64,000 nucleotides of DNA from Xiphias gladius. Taxonomy: Eukaryota; Chordata; Actinopteri; Istiophoriformes; Xiphiidae. Under the pieces are notes generated by a model that was not told where the DNA came from, did no database searches, and saw nothing but the letters and a program-made list of their open reading frames with translations. Shown piece after piece: positions 1-12,479 of this stretch. The stretch lies in the NCBI RefSeq assembly GCF_016859285.1, contig NC_053422.1:11517501-11581500 (forward strand), in the 5' to 3' direction. Position numbers and translations under genes: made by a program. Each line of letters starts with the position of its first letter. The stretch's first letter is position 1.

Positions 1-122
1 AACTTTTCATTTCTTTAACTTTAATGATTGTCATCAGTAAGTAACAGCTGCACCTTTGATTTAAACTTGGGATGGAAACAGTTAATTCAAACTTTACTGA
101 TCTTTGGAGAGAAACTGTGTAC

Positions 123-3100
123 CTGCTGGAATTCCACTGTCCTGTCTCAAGGAGTCAGACTCTTCAAGGTGCTCCCCATCTTCAAGCTTGTCTTTCTCAG
201 TGATGTAGTCCCCAGACTGATACTTTTTGCTACGACATCGCCGGCGTTTCTTATGAGCAGGCGTGTCACCCTCTGCACCAGTTGTCTTACCCTTGCCCTG
301 ATGCACTCGCTCTGGCAGGGGGTTTGATCGAGGCCTCCCTCTTGGACGGCGGGCAGGTTGGGTGGGAGTGAGAGGGGGTGACGGGGAGGTTGGGGGAGGA
401 GGCATTGGTGGGGGTGGAGGGGAAGGTGTTGCAAAGCCCCAGAGGTCGAGTCGAGCCTCATCAGCTCGCCTTCTTCCTCTCCTCAGTCTTGGGAAGGAGC
501 TCTCTGTAGCGTCAGTCTCCTTACTTGATATAGCAGAGCTATTGAGAGAGACTGGAGTCTCCAAACTCTGAGGACTGCTGCCGCTATCTGTAACTGATTA
601 AATCACAGTCGATTGTTACACTCACACCAGCTTCTATGCATAGAAGTATGACTGAGACATCAAAAACCCCACTACCAAGGGTGACTGCAGGCTATTTATC
701 TCCAGAACTCTGAGATGTTAGAGTAATCTAATGGTAAGCTCGACAGAAGGCTACATGTTTTACATAACTGAAGGCATCATTAAATTTGTGATAGATATCA
801 GAAATTTTTGTATGCTGTAAGAACTTTTAAGGGCATTAAATGTCACAGGATTATAAAAAACAAAGACGATACCTTGTTTGTTGAGGGTTGGTCGCTCAAT
901 CTTGTTGGGACTGATCTTGTCCCTTGGAATCGGCTCTTTACTCTGTGGGGAAAGTTTTCCTGGTGAAAGACTCTGTTCCAACACAGGTGCACATTGTTTC
1001 TTCTGCTGAAATACACAGAGGGCTGAATGAGCATGCTGTATTGGATGCTACTGATCAAACGAGCTTTCACGAGATGGACAGCATCTGACAGACTCAAAAA
1101 TATACCCTTGGGAGTTAAATCATCAGTCATAGATTAAAATTATGAAAGGGAGCTCTGTATGGCCAATTCAGTAGCAAAATTCTTAAAAGGTGATTGCTAC
1201 CTTAAATACCTCCCTATAATTCAACCAAGCAAGGAGGAAGGGAGATCAAGAGAAATGAACATAGATAGATATTTTAGACATTAAAGGGACTTAAAACCAT
1301 ACACATAGATAATTTACCTTCTTTAGGCAGGACACTTTGGTTGGAGTGTTTTCTGCATCTTGCTTTTTCTTTCCAACAGCCTTCTTCAACAGGTCTGTAG
1401 GTGATTTCTCTTTCGCTGACTTCTTAGGACTGATTTTCTTTTGTTTGATGGCAGCAGCTTTTGCTTTGGTTGGCGACTCCTCTTTGGTTCCATTCGTTTT
1501 CTTCTCAAACTTGTCGCCTACCCCCGCACACTGACCTGTAAGAATAGACGCAACCATGCCCTCCAATTTTTCACTGGGAGGACTGTCTGATGCCCCGCTT
1601 TCTTTCCTCAATACCCCCCCCTCTAACACCTGGGCTAGTTTGCTCTCCATCCTGTTCTCATTTGTTGATGCATTGCTCCCAAAGGGAAGAGACTGGCCAG
1701 TAGGCTTTGAAGAGCCTTGCTTTGCTTGTAGTTCCATGTGTTCTCCCTGACTGGTGTGTAACCCAGCATTATTCTCCAAAGGCTCAGTGGCGTTCGCCTT
1801 CTCATGTCTCTTCATAGTTTGAGTTGAATCCCCTTGAGATGGCACACCAGGCCATTTTTCCATAGACCAGTATGCTGGGTATTCAAAAGCAGAAGTATGT
1901 TTAGAATGGGTGTCCTGGCTCCCAGTGAGTGGGTTCAGAACATCAGCTTTTCTAGATGCTACAGGTGAAGCTTGAGTATTACCCTCAGCTGTCAGTGCTG
2001 TTGTTTCGAGAGCTTGCTGCTTTACAATGGATGCAAGGTTAGACAGGGGAGACTTCATTCTCTCCCACTTATCATCTTCAGGTTTGGACGGGCTTTGATG
2101 AGCACTCTGAAACTTGGATCCTTCTGTAACTGTGGTGCCCTTGGTCTTTGGGGATCCGTGATTGATTTTTCTCTGAACAGATGAAGCTTGGTTAGGAAGG
2201 TTAGACGGCGGTTGCCAAGCTGGATTAACAGCAGTGGTAGAGTATGGCACCGCTGTTTTGCCAGATCCAGATTTCTGATGAATCTGAGCATTGGCAGAAC
2301 TTGACAGGGCAGTTGTTAGGGCTCCTTTAGAGGGACAGTTCTTAGTTATGGCTGTGCCGGCGTTTTTAACATGCTTGACACTGTGAGCATTTTGGTTGCC
2401 CTTCATCAGACAGGATGGCTTCTTTCCTCCTGAGGCCAGATGTTCCCCTTGGTCAATTATAGATATAAACTCCTGCTTTGCAAAATTCTGAAATTCATCT
2501 GCAAAAGTCCCTTTTCCATCTTTGCCCCGCAGGGTAGAAGCCAGTATGGGGCTAGCCACACCTACATAAGTTCCAGGGATGTTTTTTATGGAGTCTTGTG
2601 AAGATCCCTTACCCCAGTTTGGTTTAGGCTCTGGGGTCTGGTGATTCTGAGGCCTATTTATTTGCTTTTGATGAGATCCATTTCTATGGGTATTGGGTAA
2701 GACAGGGTATTGCACAGTGGAGCTATACGTTGTAGAATGAGTCCTCTTTGAGTTCAGAAAATCTCTCTGATTTGACTCATTGTTATGAGGCTCCATCACA
2801 GAAACTGGAGGGTCATTAATGCATTTTGGACGTTTTGATTTAGCGGACAAATCAAGAGGTACATCTCTTGGTTCAACTGAGCAAGCTGTGTGGTCCTCTG
2901 AAGCAGAGGGAGGTGTTGTTTTAAAAGAGCCCATGGTTGCCTTGTCTATGGTGCTGCCTTTCTCCATGTGGTTCAGCAGTCTGCTCTGAGAGGTGATGCT
3001 GGCCAGTGCAGAGCCACAGCAAATGGCAGCAGTGGGAGATAACGTGTAGCGGGTGGGTGCTGCAGAAGTTAATGATGGGTGCTGCAACGGTAGGGCAACA

Positions 3101-3994
3101 GCTGGTGAGGCTACCACTGAGGCTAAAGATTTATGCTCTCCTACAGATTTGGCATTCTTATTCGATGAATGGTTGGATTTAAGTTTTGAGGCTGATGTGC
3201 CTGCTTTCTTCTCTGAAGCTGGAGTCCGGCCCACAGAGAACTGATAGGGATAGGTCCGCATGAGAGGTGTCCCTCCGACACCTGAACTTTGAGGCTGAAT
3301 TTCTTTCTGAAATTGACTGGCTGTGGCTTCTCTCAACGCTGCGATCTGACCCAATGCTGGTGGAAGAGTGATTTTACAAAGTGGAGAGGAAAAATTAGTG
3401 GAGGGAAGGAAGGCAACAGGCTGGGCTGGTTTAAACATGGTGGAGCACTGAAACCCCGCTGGAACACTTTGCACCGATTGTGTTTGCGAGTGAGATTTCT
3501 TACTGGATGTCACATTGCTGTGACAGGGGTTGAGCGAGTCCTCCCGGCTGACTTTTACGCCACTTGACCACTGAGGAGCGGGGAAGACACCATCAGCCTT
3601 GACTTTAGGGGCCTCTGCCCTTTTGTCTGCTCTCTTCTCTGGGCTGGTGAGGGCTGAGCCTGCCATCGGTGCATTGTTGGGCTGTTGAGGTGGCGAAAGC
3701 TCAGGGCTGTGGTTGTGATTGCTAGTGTCCAGGCAGGCTTTTGCTGTCTTACAGTCTGTTGTTGGAGTGGTTTTGTTTTGCTGACTGAGGGTAACATCTC
3801 CTCTAAACTCAGGGGGTAGCGTCTGGGGGGGATTTCCCACCATACTAGTAGACGCTTTATTTGGAGCACTGATCTCTCTGCTCACCGTGCCTCCATCCCC
3901 TACATTCATTAGTGTAGGATCCACCTGAGTGATAAGAGAAGTTCATGAAGCCAATGTTAATTAGATAAGAGGAAAGAATGCAGTAAACTAATTG

Positions 3995-4025
<31 letters not shown>

Positions 4026-4070
4026 TACCTGCATAGGTGTTTCTTTAACACAACATGCCTCAGGGGGTAT
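123..4070 (-). CDS. Large Ser/Pro/Lys-rich probable nuclear protein with CtBP motif and AT-hook (5' part; continues beyond left edge)
   Basis: I do not recognise the gene by name. Minus-strand exons inferred from splice signals: 4029-4070 (42 nt, in-frame ATG at 4032-4034), 1318-3924 (2607 nt, 869 codons, no stop), 873-1005, and 123-587, which ends at a GT donor, so the 3' part lies left of the window. The phases agree across all junctions. The product begins MQVDPTLMN if that ATG is the start; the 42-nt exon is open upstream, so an earlier start is possible. Visible features: mostly disordered Ser/Thr/Pro/Asn-rich sequence; PLDLSAKS (2837-2859), a consensus CtBP-binding motif; a Lys-rich patch near the end of the big exon (about 1340-1480); a poly-proline run (about 391-425); an AT-hook RRPRGRPRS (about 325-352); a basic KKRRRCRSKK stretch (about 219-250). 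Together these suggest a chromatin or corepressor protein, by analogy with BCOR or LCOR types. Function is inferred, not established. Confidence 0.75.
3995..4025. repeat. (AAT)n microsatellite beside a splice donor
   Basis: About nine AAT units. On the minus strand they lie a few bases inside the intron that follows the 42-nt exon ending at 4029. Confidence 0.9.
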
Positions 4071-6400
4071 CTGAGTCAGTCAGGTGAGAGTTTTCTTTGA
4101 AATACAGTGATATGCTGTAAAAAACACAAGAAAAAGAACACTTAATGTGATCACTGTTAGTGCTTTTGTTTCAATTACAGAAAATACCTTAATTTAATCC
4201 TTCGTAAGGGAATAAAACCTACTCTATGCAACAGTAATTGATTCAGAGTAACAACCAACATTGAGCAATTGAAAACTTCCTTTCTTTGAGACGGGCGGGG
4301 AGATGTTACAATTTCCTCGGAGCAGGGAGACAATTCAGGTTAGCAGAGAGAAGTGTGGTAGACTGAGGAACATATTTGTTCGGTTGTTCCCGTTGGTTTT
4401 ATTTGTCTGCACGCAGAGAATACTACCAATTTGTAAGTGCTCATTGATCCAGAGTGTGAATAGTCTTTACTAAAAATTGGATATTCAGTGAGTGAAACGA
4501 GACCTTATGCATCAGTTACAACATGGAGGGATTATGAGCCAATGAGCTCCTGGTAGAGAAAATGTAAAATGCCACCATAGCTAAAAACCTGATCACTCCC
4601 TTTGCATTGTCCACAACTGTTCTGCATGGTTTCTCTGTGGCATTTTGCAGGTTAACCTTAACTTTTAACTCCTGTTATTGGTTGAAACTATTTTTTTCAC
4701 ACTGGAGATGAAGAGAGTCTAAAAACTCTTCCTGCCACAACAGATCCACACTTGCAATCCTCTTTGCAGAAATCATACAAAATACTATAGCATGACATAC
4801 AAGATACTATAGGAAAACATTAAAAACAATCTGTGATGCTGGTTCTCTTTCTTCAAGTAGGTATAATCTGCTGTCACACATACTTAAATATACCCTCCAG
4901 ACATGTTTTAAGACATATAAAAATACACTGCTTTGAATAATAATTTGAGTCTGATATTACCAAAAAGTTCCATTAACCAGCTAAGAATTCTTAAAATAAC
5001 ATATGCTCCCTGTCCCCAGAATCTATAAATGTGCAAATATTGTTCATTTTAAAGGTTTAACTGTTGGACTGGACACAAGATGCCTCCTACTTCACTGAAA
5101 AGTCCATTCTCAGTGTATGCGAACAGGAGGTTTCATGTTTCCTCATCACACTTGTGTAAGTTGCATATGGGACCATGGTTGGCTCCAAACTAGTCCTGAT
5201 GTCACAAATCATGCTGGTGCGTACATGTTGTAAACTCAGACTTAAGGTGAACACAGAGAAACTTTCCCCCTTCAGCAGATTACTGTGAAAACAGCCTTCT
5301 AGTGTCGAACTCTGCACATAAATCATTCTGCACAGTGAAGGTCAAACATTCAAGTCAAGGAACAATAAGCAAAACACATTTTTGAATGGAGGGGGACTTT
5401 AAATAGCTTCACGAACTTTAATTTAGGTTTACTGTGGCCAAAGTATGCCCTTTGCAGCTGTATTAGGAAAAAATGAACAAAAATATAATGAATTAACACT
5501 AGATGAGACTCTGTATCAGCATATTCACAATATTTAAGGGTCAGGATAAAAACACATAATTTGGACATCCGTAGTTTTGACTGAGTCCTGTGATTTTCCA
5601 ATAAAAAATGCTCACAACAGCCACTTCAAAAGGAGGCTCTTGCTTAGGGGGGGCACGACCCCTTGGGCCCCTACGCCTGTTCTGATGGACCCATTCAGTA
5701 ATCCATCCATGAGACAATCAGCTGTGACTGCTCAAATGATCTTTTATGAGTGAGTGTCAGCCTCAATGTGTTCTGTGTTGATTAAACCATGCACACTAGT
5801 GAAAAGTGGATGACTGAATGTGAGCAAAGCTTTTGTTACTTGCTTATATAATTAAGGATTATCTATCACTGGACAGTTAATTATTTATGATTACATTCCT
5901 GTCGTGTAATGTTACGTGCTTATCATTCTTATCTAAAATTAGACATGAGGTTCCACCCATTACTTCTCAATTGAAAACGCACTTAAATAAACATTAAAAT
6001 AGACATATTCACAACAGAATACATACCTTCCTTTACAAAACACTGCTAACCCTGCATACAATAAAGAATAATATAATAAGCAAACAGTTAATCTAGCTTG
6101 ATGTCATCTGGAAACAAACATTTGCAATACTCTCATATACACAGGCGACACACACCCCAGCAGCCTGGTATGTAGGCAGAGGTGAGCGCAGGCGAGCGCA
6201 TCTGCAAGTAAATGAGACGATTACAAAAGGGACTAGGCACAAAATCTATGTCAAAGCTTTGGGGGAATGGGAAATGTTTCACCCTGGAGTCAGTGAGACA
6301 TAACGAAGATGATGCACATAATGACTGACACACCAATTTCTGCTGGAATCTGCGAGCACGGACTGAAAGGGATCCAGCGATGCAGATACCGCTCAGTGCA
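4071..6400. other. Intron or 5' flank of the left-hand gene, no gene seen
   Basis: AT-rich sequence with no ORF that carries both splice signals and protein-like composition. It is likely the first intron or introns of the minus-strand gene. Small ORFs here have no recognisable similarity. Confidence 0.5.
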
Positions 6401-8230
6401 AGCAAGGGTCTGCATTCATTACCGTACAACAGTTGCTTACAGCTAGTTTGTCTTTGTGCTGCGATCATACGCGGTCTACTCCGCCACAACATTTGAATTC
6501 ATCCGCTCTCATGTTAGGCCAATAAATGTATGCAGCAGTCCTCACACACACGCCGTGGGCGACACCGCTCAGACGAAACAAAGTCAGGCTTGACATTACC
6601 TTTGAGAAACAGCCTCGAAGAAACCACATTATTCTCTTCCCCGGTCAGCTCACTGTCCAGCCCACGGCACAAAAGACACACGTCCCAATGTCATAATTGG
6701 AAAGTGAACAGTAAACCACATGCACGTTGAGGCATCGCGGCACTCACAAAACAACTCGATTCTCTCTTTTATAAATATCAGCACGGTAAAACTCTGGAGA
6801 GCTCCGGGGAGATGGCGAGCGGTCACCATAATGAGAGAATGGTATCTGGCTCCCAGGTGATCGGTCCGTCCAGATATACGCGGGCACAAACCGGACAAGC
6901 GGTCTGTCTTCATCCCCGATTCTTGTCTAAATAACGTGGAGATTGGACCGAAATGTTTCGAGGCGGAAGACCGCTGTTTTGGGGAAATTGCAGCAGGTGA
7001 CAGGAGAGCTTTCTCCCATCGAGTGGCTGCCTAGGCTGCGTCGTAGGAGCACAATGTGGCAGCGTGTCACATCTCCGCCTGATAAGGTAAGTCAACATCA
7101 ATGCAAAGCCACGCAGAAAACGAAGGAGAGCCCGACAAATAAAACTCCCGACGACCATCGTCCTCATTCATCTGCCCACGAACACCCGACGAAGTAACAT
7201 TTACTCTGCCCGTGGACGATTTTACAAACAAATAATCGATTTCACCCGCTGATAGCACAGGGACGGACTGCATCGAGTTACTCGTACGTGTGAAAGAAGT
7301 AGCCAGCTGGACGACTAAAAGAGGGGTGGCTGACAACTTACTACACAGGCTTTGAGCTGCTGGAGTGGCCACGACAAGGGGGCAAACAACATATTTAACT
7401 CCACTGACCACCACTACCTTCACACCACCACGGGTAGGTTTCCGGCTCCCTGCGCAGCGGAGTCTCCGCGAAGCCCTCGCACTACTCCCGGCGGTTTACA
7501 TGTTGAGGCAGGCTACGGTTATTTACCACCGGTCGACCTAATGCGAAGTGCTCCCGTCTCTCGTATTGGCCCTTTCGGTGGACTGACTGAGCCACTTATG
7601 CGTTGAAAGGCATTCGCTGAGCCCCCCGACCCACCGAGCCTCTCCTCCCCGTCCCCCCTTTTAGACTCGCTCGCTCGCTCGCTCTCTCTCTCTCTCTCCC
7701 CCTCACTCTCTCCGAAATATTGAATAATTCCCAACCTAATCAGCAGGCGAGATAAAAGATGTCTCATGACACAAACACTTACGAACCCGCTCGTCCAGAT
7801 GGCATGTGAACGACGTACAGGCACGACTCGGTTACGGCCGTGTCCAGCCTTTCGCCTCTGCCGCCCGTGGCTGTTCACTAATCTCGACGGTTTTCGGTTC
7901 TAAAAGTCCGGGGGGGCGGGAGGAAGGGAGGAGGAGGAGGGGGGGTAGGGGGTGGGGGGTCGTCAAGACAGTCCGTTCCGTATCTCCAGTCTCCAGTCTG
8001 GTGGGAGAGAGAGAGAGGAGAGAGAGGGGCAGAAGGGTGCACGGTGACAGCATGGGAGATGTAGTGCTCCGCTATCCACGCCCAGGATTAGACGTTAGAG
8101 AGGCTGGGAGGGGTGAGGACTGCAGGTACCGGCATGCAACGCGAGCACCAGCCGCTCAAGGGGAATTGGGGATCGCGACCAAAGAGTGTAACGGTGCGCT
8201 AAACTGAAAAGGCTTATCGGGGTATCGAAG
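6400..8230. promoter_or_regulatory. CpG-rich region, candidate promoter of the left-hand gene
   Basis: CpG dinucleotides are much denser here than in the flanks, with G-rich and C-rich tracts near 7900-7960. Good splice donors occur on both strands: GTAAGT on plus at 7088 and on minus near 7785. No convincing coding ORF. It probably holds 5' untranslated exon(s) and the promoter of the minus-strand gene, perhaps bidirectional. The exact start site cannot be read. Confidence 0.45.
7665..7712. repeat. (CTCG)n/(CT)n simple repeat
   Basis: CTCG units pass into a CT run inside the CpG-rich region. Confidence 0.85.
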
Positions 8231-10130
8231 TAATAAACTGTGTTTTTTTAACCTATGGAGGCTCCGGGTGGCTCTGACTGAGCCCGTGTTTCCGTCTCAG
8301 TGTCAGTCAGGTCAATTAACAGAGTCAGCGCAGTGGGTGGTGGTTGCTAAACGGAATTGCCAAAATATATATTAAAAAAAGAGAGTGGGAGAGGTTTGGG
8401 TCCGTTGCAGGGGAATTAACACAAGGAAGCAGGACTCGGGGTGTTGAGGGCTCTCCAGTTGCACGCTGAACGCCGCAGACTGGTGGCTTAGCTTGAAGAA
8501 GATGGAGGGAAACGCTACAGCCCTCTCTGCTGATTTTTTGTGTAGGATTTCAAAACCTACAACGATGTGAGACATGTTATCTTTAAAGAAGTTTTAGTAA
8601 TGTGTGCCGATGCCGTGGGTTTCACTTCACTTAGGTCTAATGAGGGATAGCTTCACGTGCAGGGCCCCCAGCACTGACCTCCATCAGATCAGTGGTACAA
8701 AAAGTCCTGGAAACACAACACATTTACTTGCAAGGTGACAGCGGGCATTTTGAACATTTCCACCTCTGTCTTCACTCTGGCTGATATTAAATGAGCTGCG
8801 TAACTATTTCCACATTCCTCTGCAAACCAAAATTGATATCAGGAATCTGTAGAACCAGGATTATTATCTCATCAACATATTGCCCTCAAATTCTTCTTGT
8901 CCTTCACCGAATATACTAAAACACACAATTAACCCAGAATAACTAAAAAGACAATTCACGCAGAGACGTGACCACTTAACTTCCTTGGATTTATGTTGAA
9001 TAGTTCCCACCCCCCTGATTAATTATGACTGACAATAATGGGCTGACTACATCCCAACTGAACCATGTAATTTTTCACGATTTCCTTGGTTCGACCAGGC
9101 CAGACTTTTAAGGGCGTGAGGGCATGTTGTCAGCAAGACCACGGATCATCACTGATTATGAATATGAACAAAAAGAGACCCACTCACTCAGCAGTGCGTC
9201 TTAAGTTCACTGTCATTCACATCTTGCAGTTCAGTGTGTCAAAATCACATTTCCTGTTATTAGAGGGTCAGGTTTTAACTGGATCCATGCACAGGATTTT
9301 CTAAAGGGGGCTTGAGCCAAATTCAGAGCACAGCTACAATTGGTATAAGGCATATGAATTTCAATTTTAGCGCTTAGTTCTCTGCCAGACTTTACACAAA
9401 ACCAAGACAAGCTGTGCCAATTTATAAAGACAATAGCCTTCAACCTACATGTATACTGAAAATAATCCATGCTTTACACAGCAATGGCACAGTTTAACAC
9501 AGCTGAACACGGGGAGGCTACTTTATAAATACAAGACACAAACAGCCATGGAGAGGAAACAGCTCTTAAGTTAATATGATGCACAAAGGAACCTCTCCTG
9601 GAGGTTAAATCGCATTCACATCATTATGTTGTAACTGAATAAAATCTACTTTTACTCATAACTTTTTCTGTATTTTCACTTTGAACAAGTGCACCGTGAA
9701 ACATGATGTGAGCTTTTTAACTGAAGTCTGACTGTAAGTTAATGGCTGGGAAACACAGACAAAGATTTGAGGACCAACAGCTCATACTTGCAGTCAATAG
9801 GTGAATGGCAGCATGCCTGCACAGTCCATTCATACACAGGGGAACAGATAAAAGTTGAAGTATCAGACCAGTCTTTAGAGCAGAGGATTTGCATGTAGTC
9901 TTGCCTGATTCTCCCCCAAAAGACAAACAACCACAGGATATTTAGCTCTCCTATTCCATAATCACATTTTGGCTCTGTAGATAAGCAGGACGGGTTACCC
10001 TGCTGTAATTAGGCCACTTGTCTTACCTGAGTCCTGAAAGCAGAGTAGGCCTGCTGTTTACACGGGTAGGCTATCCACTCCTTTAGGCCAACAAATCTCC
10101 TACTTTTCTCAACACTTGTGGTGCTGAGGA
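8231..10130. other. No gene seen
   Basis: AT-rich, with only short ORFs of no protein-like character. I see no RNA gene and no clear repeat. Confidence 0.5.
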
Positions 10131-10431
10131 AATAACCGTTCACACACAGCGAGGCTGACATCGTCGTGCGACTGAAAGAGTTTGTTTACTGCCAAGCACG
10201 ATCCGTGTCGTTCCTGACCACCAAGGCGGTGCAGGATAACGCGATCCCTGTCCATCCGCCGAGAGCAGTACGAACAGAAACTATTTCGCTGCTTTCCTAT
10301 CGCGGAGTGGATCGGTGTGTGAGAGCCTCTAACATGCCTTTCGCCATTCGTTCAGTAATGGCTGCGTGCAAGCAGGCAAATCGTTGACAGATGGCCAAAT
10401 GTGAAATTGGGAAACCAAAAAACGCCGATTA

Positions 10432-10466
<35 letters not shown>

Positions 10467-11640
10467 AACGCCGTAGAGAACCGTGTCGGCATAAAGCGGG
10501 AGCAGCCTATCATAAAGTCGGCAGCTGACACATCGCATTGTGTCTGAGCCGGGGTAACCCGGAGACCTCAACGACCGCGCAAGAGCTATCCCGGTAGTGA
10601 CCGGCTGCTCAGGGCTTCACCAATTATAGACCAGTTTGCTTCACGGGCTCCACATTGCACGTCTGAAGCTGTGGGGTTCAAAAAAAAAACTTGTTATGCA
10701 CACAAATATAAATCTGTCGAGAAGGGATGTGGTATTCCGCACATTCACTACGATAACTGTGATAGCACAGAGGAAGGCACGTTGTTTATTTCGAAGGCCT
10801 GTTTTTTTTTTTAAGTATGTCGTCTTCAAAGTGGGCATACATGGTCATCTATCTGTGAGTCACATCGGAGATTATCGACCCTATTTAGGCCGCCATGGTT
10901 TACAGAGACGAGGATGTCCCGTCTAAGTTCGTGGTTCACCTGGTCAATATTGAATGTCGAGGTTGGGAAGGCGGCGGGGGGGTGAACGCTGAGTAAAAAT
11001 CAAGCGCATTATTCTTCCATCTTGGCAGAAGTAATGAATTATTCTACAACAAACGAAGGGAGGAGGGCAGCCGATCACAGAAACAGTCAAGGGTGATGTT
11101 TTCATTCGCCAGGTTAATGGATGGCCCGATGCGCCGTCCAGATGATGTTAAATATGTCTGAAAATGAAATGCATCACTTCATATATAGTTACTGTGTCAG
11201 CGTTTAGACTGCCGACTGCATCCACAGCCGACACGCATGGACAGCAGACTCATGTAGGCTATGTCATCTCGACACACAACTTGGCTCTCCATACATGTGA
11301 CACGATCCTACATAATGCCGCCGGATAGCAGCGAGACATCACCGCAACTACCGTGGCTCCTGCAAGACACCGATAACTAGAAAATACAAATATCCAGGTC
11401 AAAGTTTGGCAGAGTTTTACTCGCCCTCAATAGCGTTGTGCAATGCCCCCTTTAATGCCCCCTGCTCGCCCGTAACGCCTTTGTTATTAGTAATCGCATG
11501 GTATTGCACCGTCTTACCTTGCGCTCCGAGCTGTCTACAGCCACAAAGCCTGCACACAGCGCAACAAGCTATTGTTGTCTACACACAGGCTTCCGTGCGG
11601 GGCCAGGGATGTGATTTTGAAGTAGAATGAATACAGTATG
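10130..11640. promoter_or_regulatory. Second CpG-rich region, possible alternative promoter
   Basis: CpG density rises again and the sequence is split by a 29-base A run at 10435-10463. No recognisable coding exon. It could be an alternative first-exon region for the minus-strand gene or a separate non-coding transcript. This rests on base composition only. Confidence 0.3.
10435..10463. repeat. Poly(A) tract
   Basis: 29 consecutive A. I saw no recognisable retrotransposon body next to it. Confidence 0.9.
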
Positions 11641-12413
11641 CAATTTTGGCTTGTCCTCGCGATCTTCCCTTATTGCCAGTTTTCGGTCTGCAGCAGCTGG
11701 AGATGAAAATCGCGCACCCTGGGTCCTAGCGCCGGGTAAAGCCCTACAGGTGAATAACAAACAGACTAGTGCACGGTGGGTTTGAATCTTTCATTGGAGG
11801 GGACTTCGCTCGAGTCAGATGAATAGTCCTTCTAGGGCAGACTTTTCCATTTTTTAACCCCAAGTATTCAACAAGGACTTAGATATGCTGCTTGTAGGAC
11901 ACTTAAGAAAGGTGCGAGATACATTTTGAATAAGACTGTATTCACGTCCAATTACACTGACCACACTTTATTTTAAGAATATACCGATGCTCGATTTTCA
12001 CACTGGAAATGATAATTTGCAGACTGTTTAAACGCCAAAATTTTAAAAGCAATTCTTTAGCCATTTAGACTTTCACACAGTCCTATACAGCCCATTTGTC
12101 CTGGAGTGGCATTCCTTTTCCAGTGGGGCCCTCCATGTAAAAAAAAAAAAAAGATAATGTCAGGGTTTAGATCAAAGTGGTCAACAATTGGTAGGTACAC
12201 ATACTGGTTTATTAAAGCTAAACTTAGGTAGTAATTACATCACGTGTTTCGTATTCTATCACCATGGCTGGATTACTGAATGTACTTGCCAGGCATATAC
12301 AGGGGCCCAAGAAGTCAGGAGGCCAGCAAAGCCACAGCATGTGTTTGAAGTGACCTTTAACAACATTTCTTGATTGAAAGTCAAAGCGCTCAGTCAAAAG
12401 TAGGGATGTCTCG

Positions 12414-12477
<64 letters not shown>
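12414..12477. repeat. (TG)n(TA)n microsatellite
   Basis: A TG run passes directly into a TA run. Confidence 0.95.

Positions 12478-12479
<2 letters not shown>

Noticed and set aside
6943-7197. Plus-strand ORF ending near a GTAAGT donor at 7088
   Set aside because: The donor is good but the peptide is not protein-like and no second exon is found; kept only as part of the CpG-rich region.
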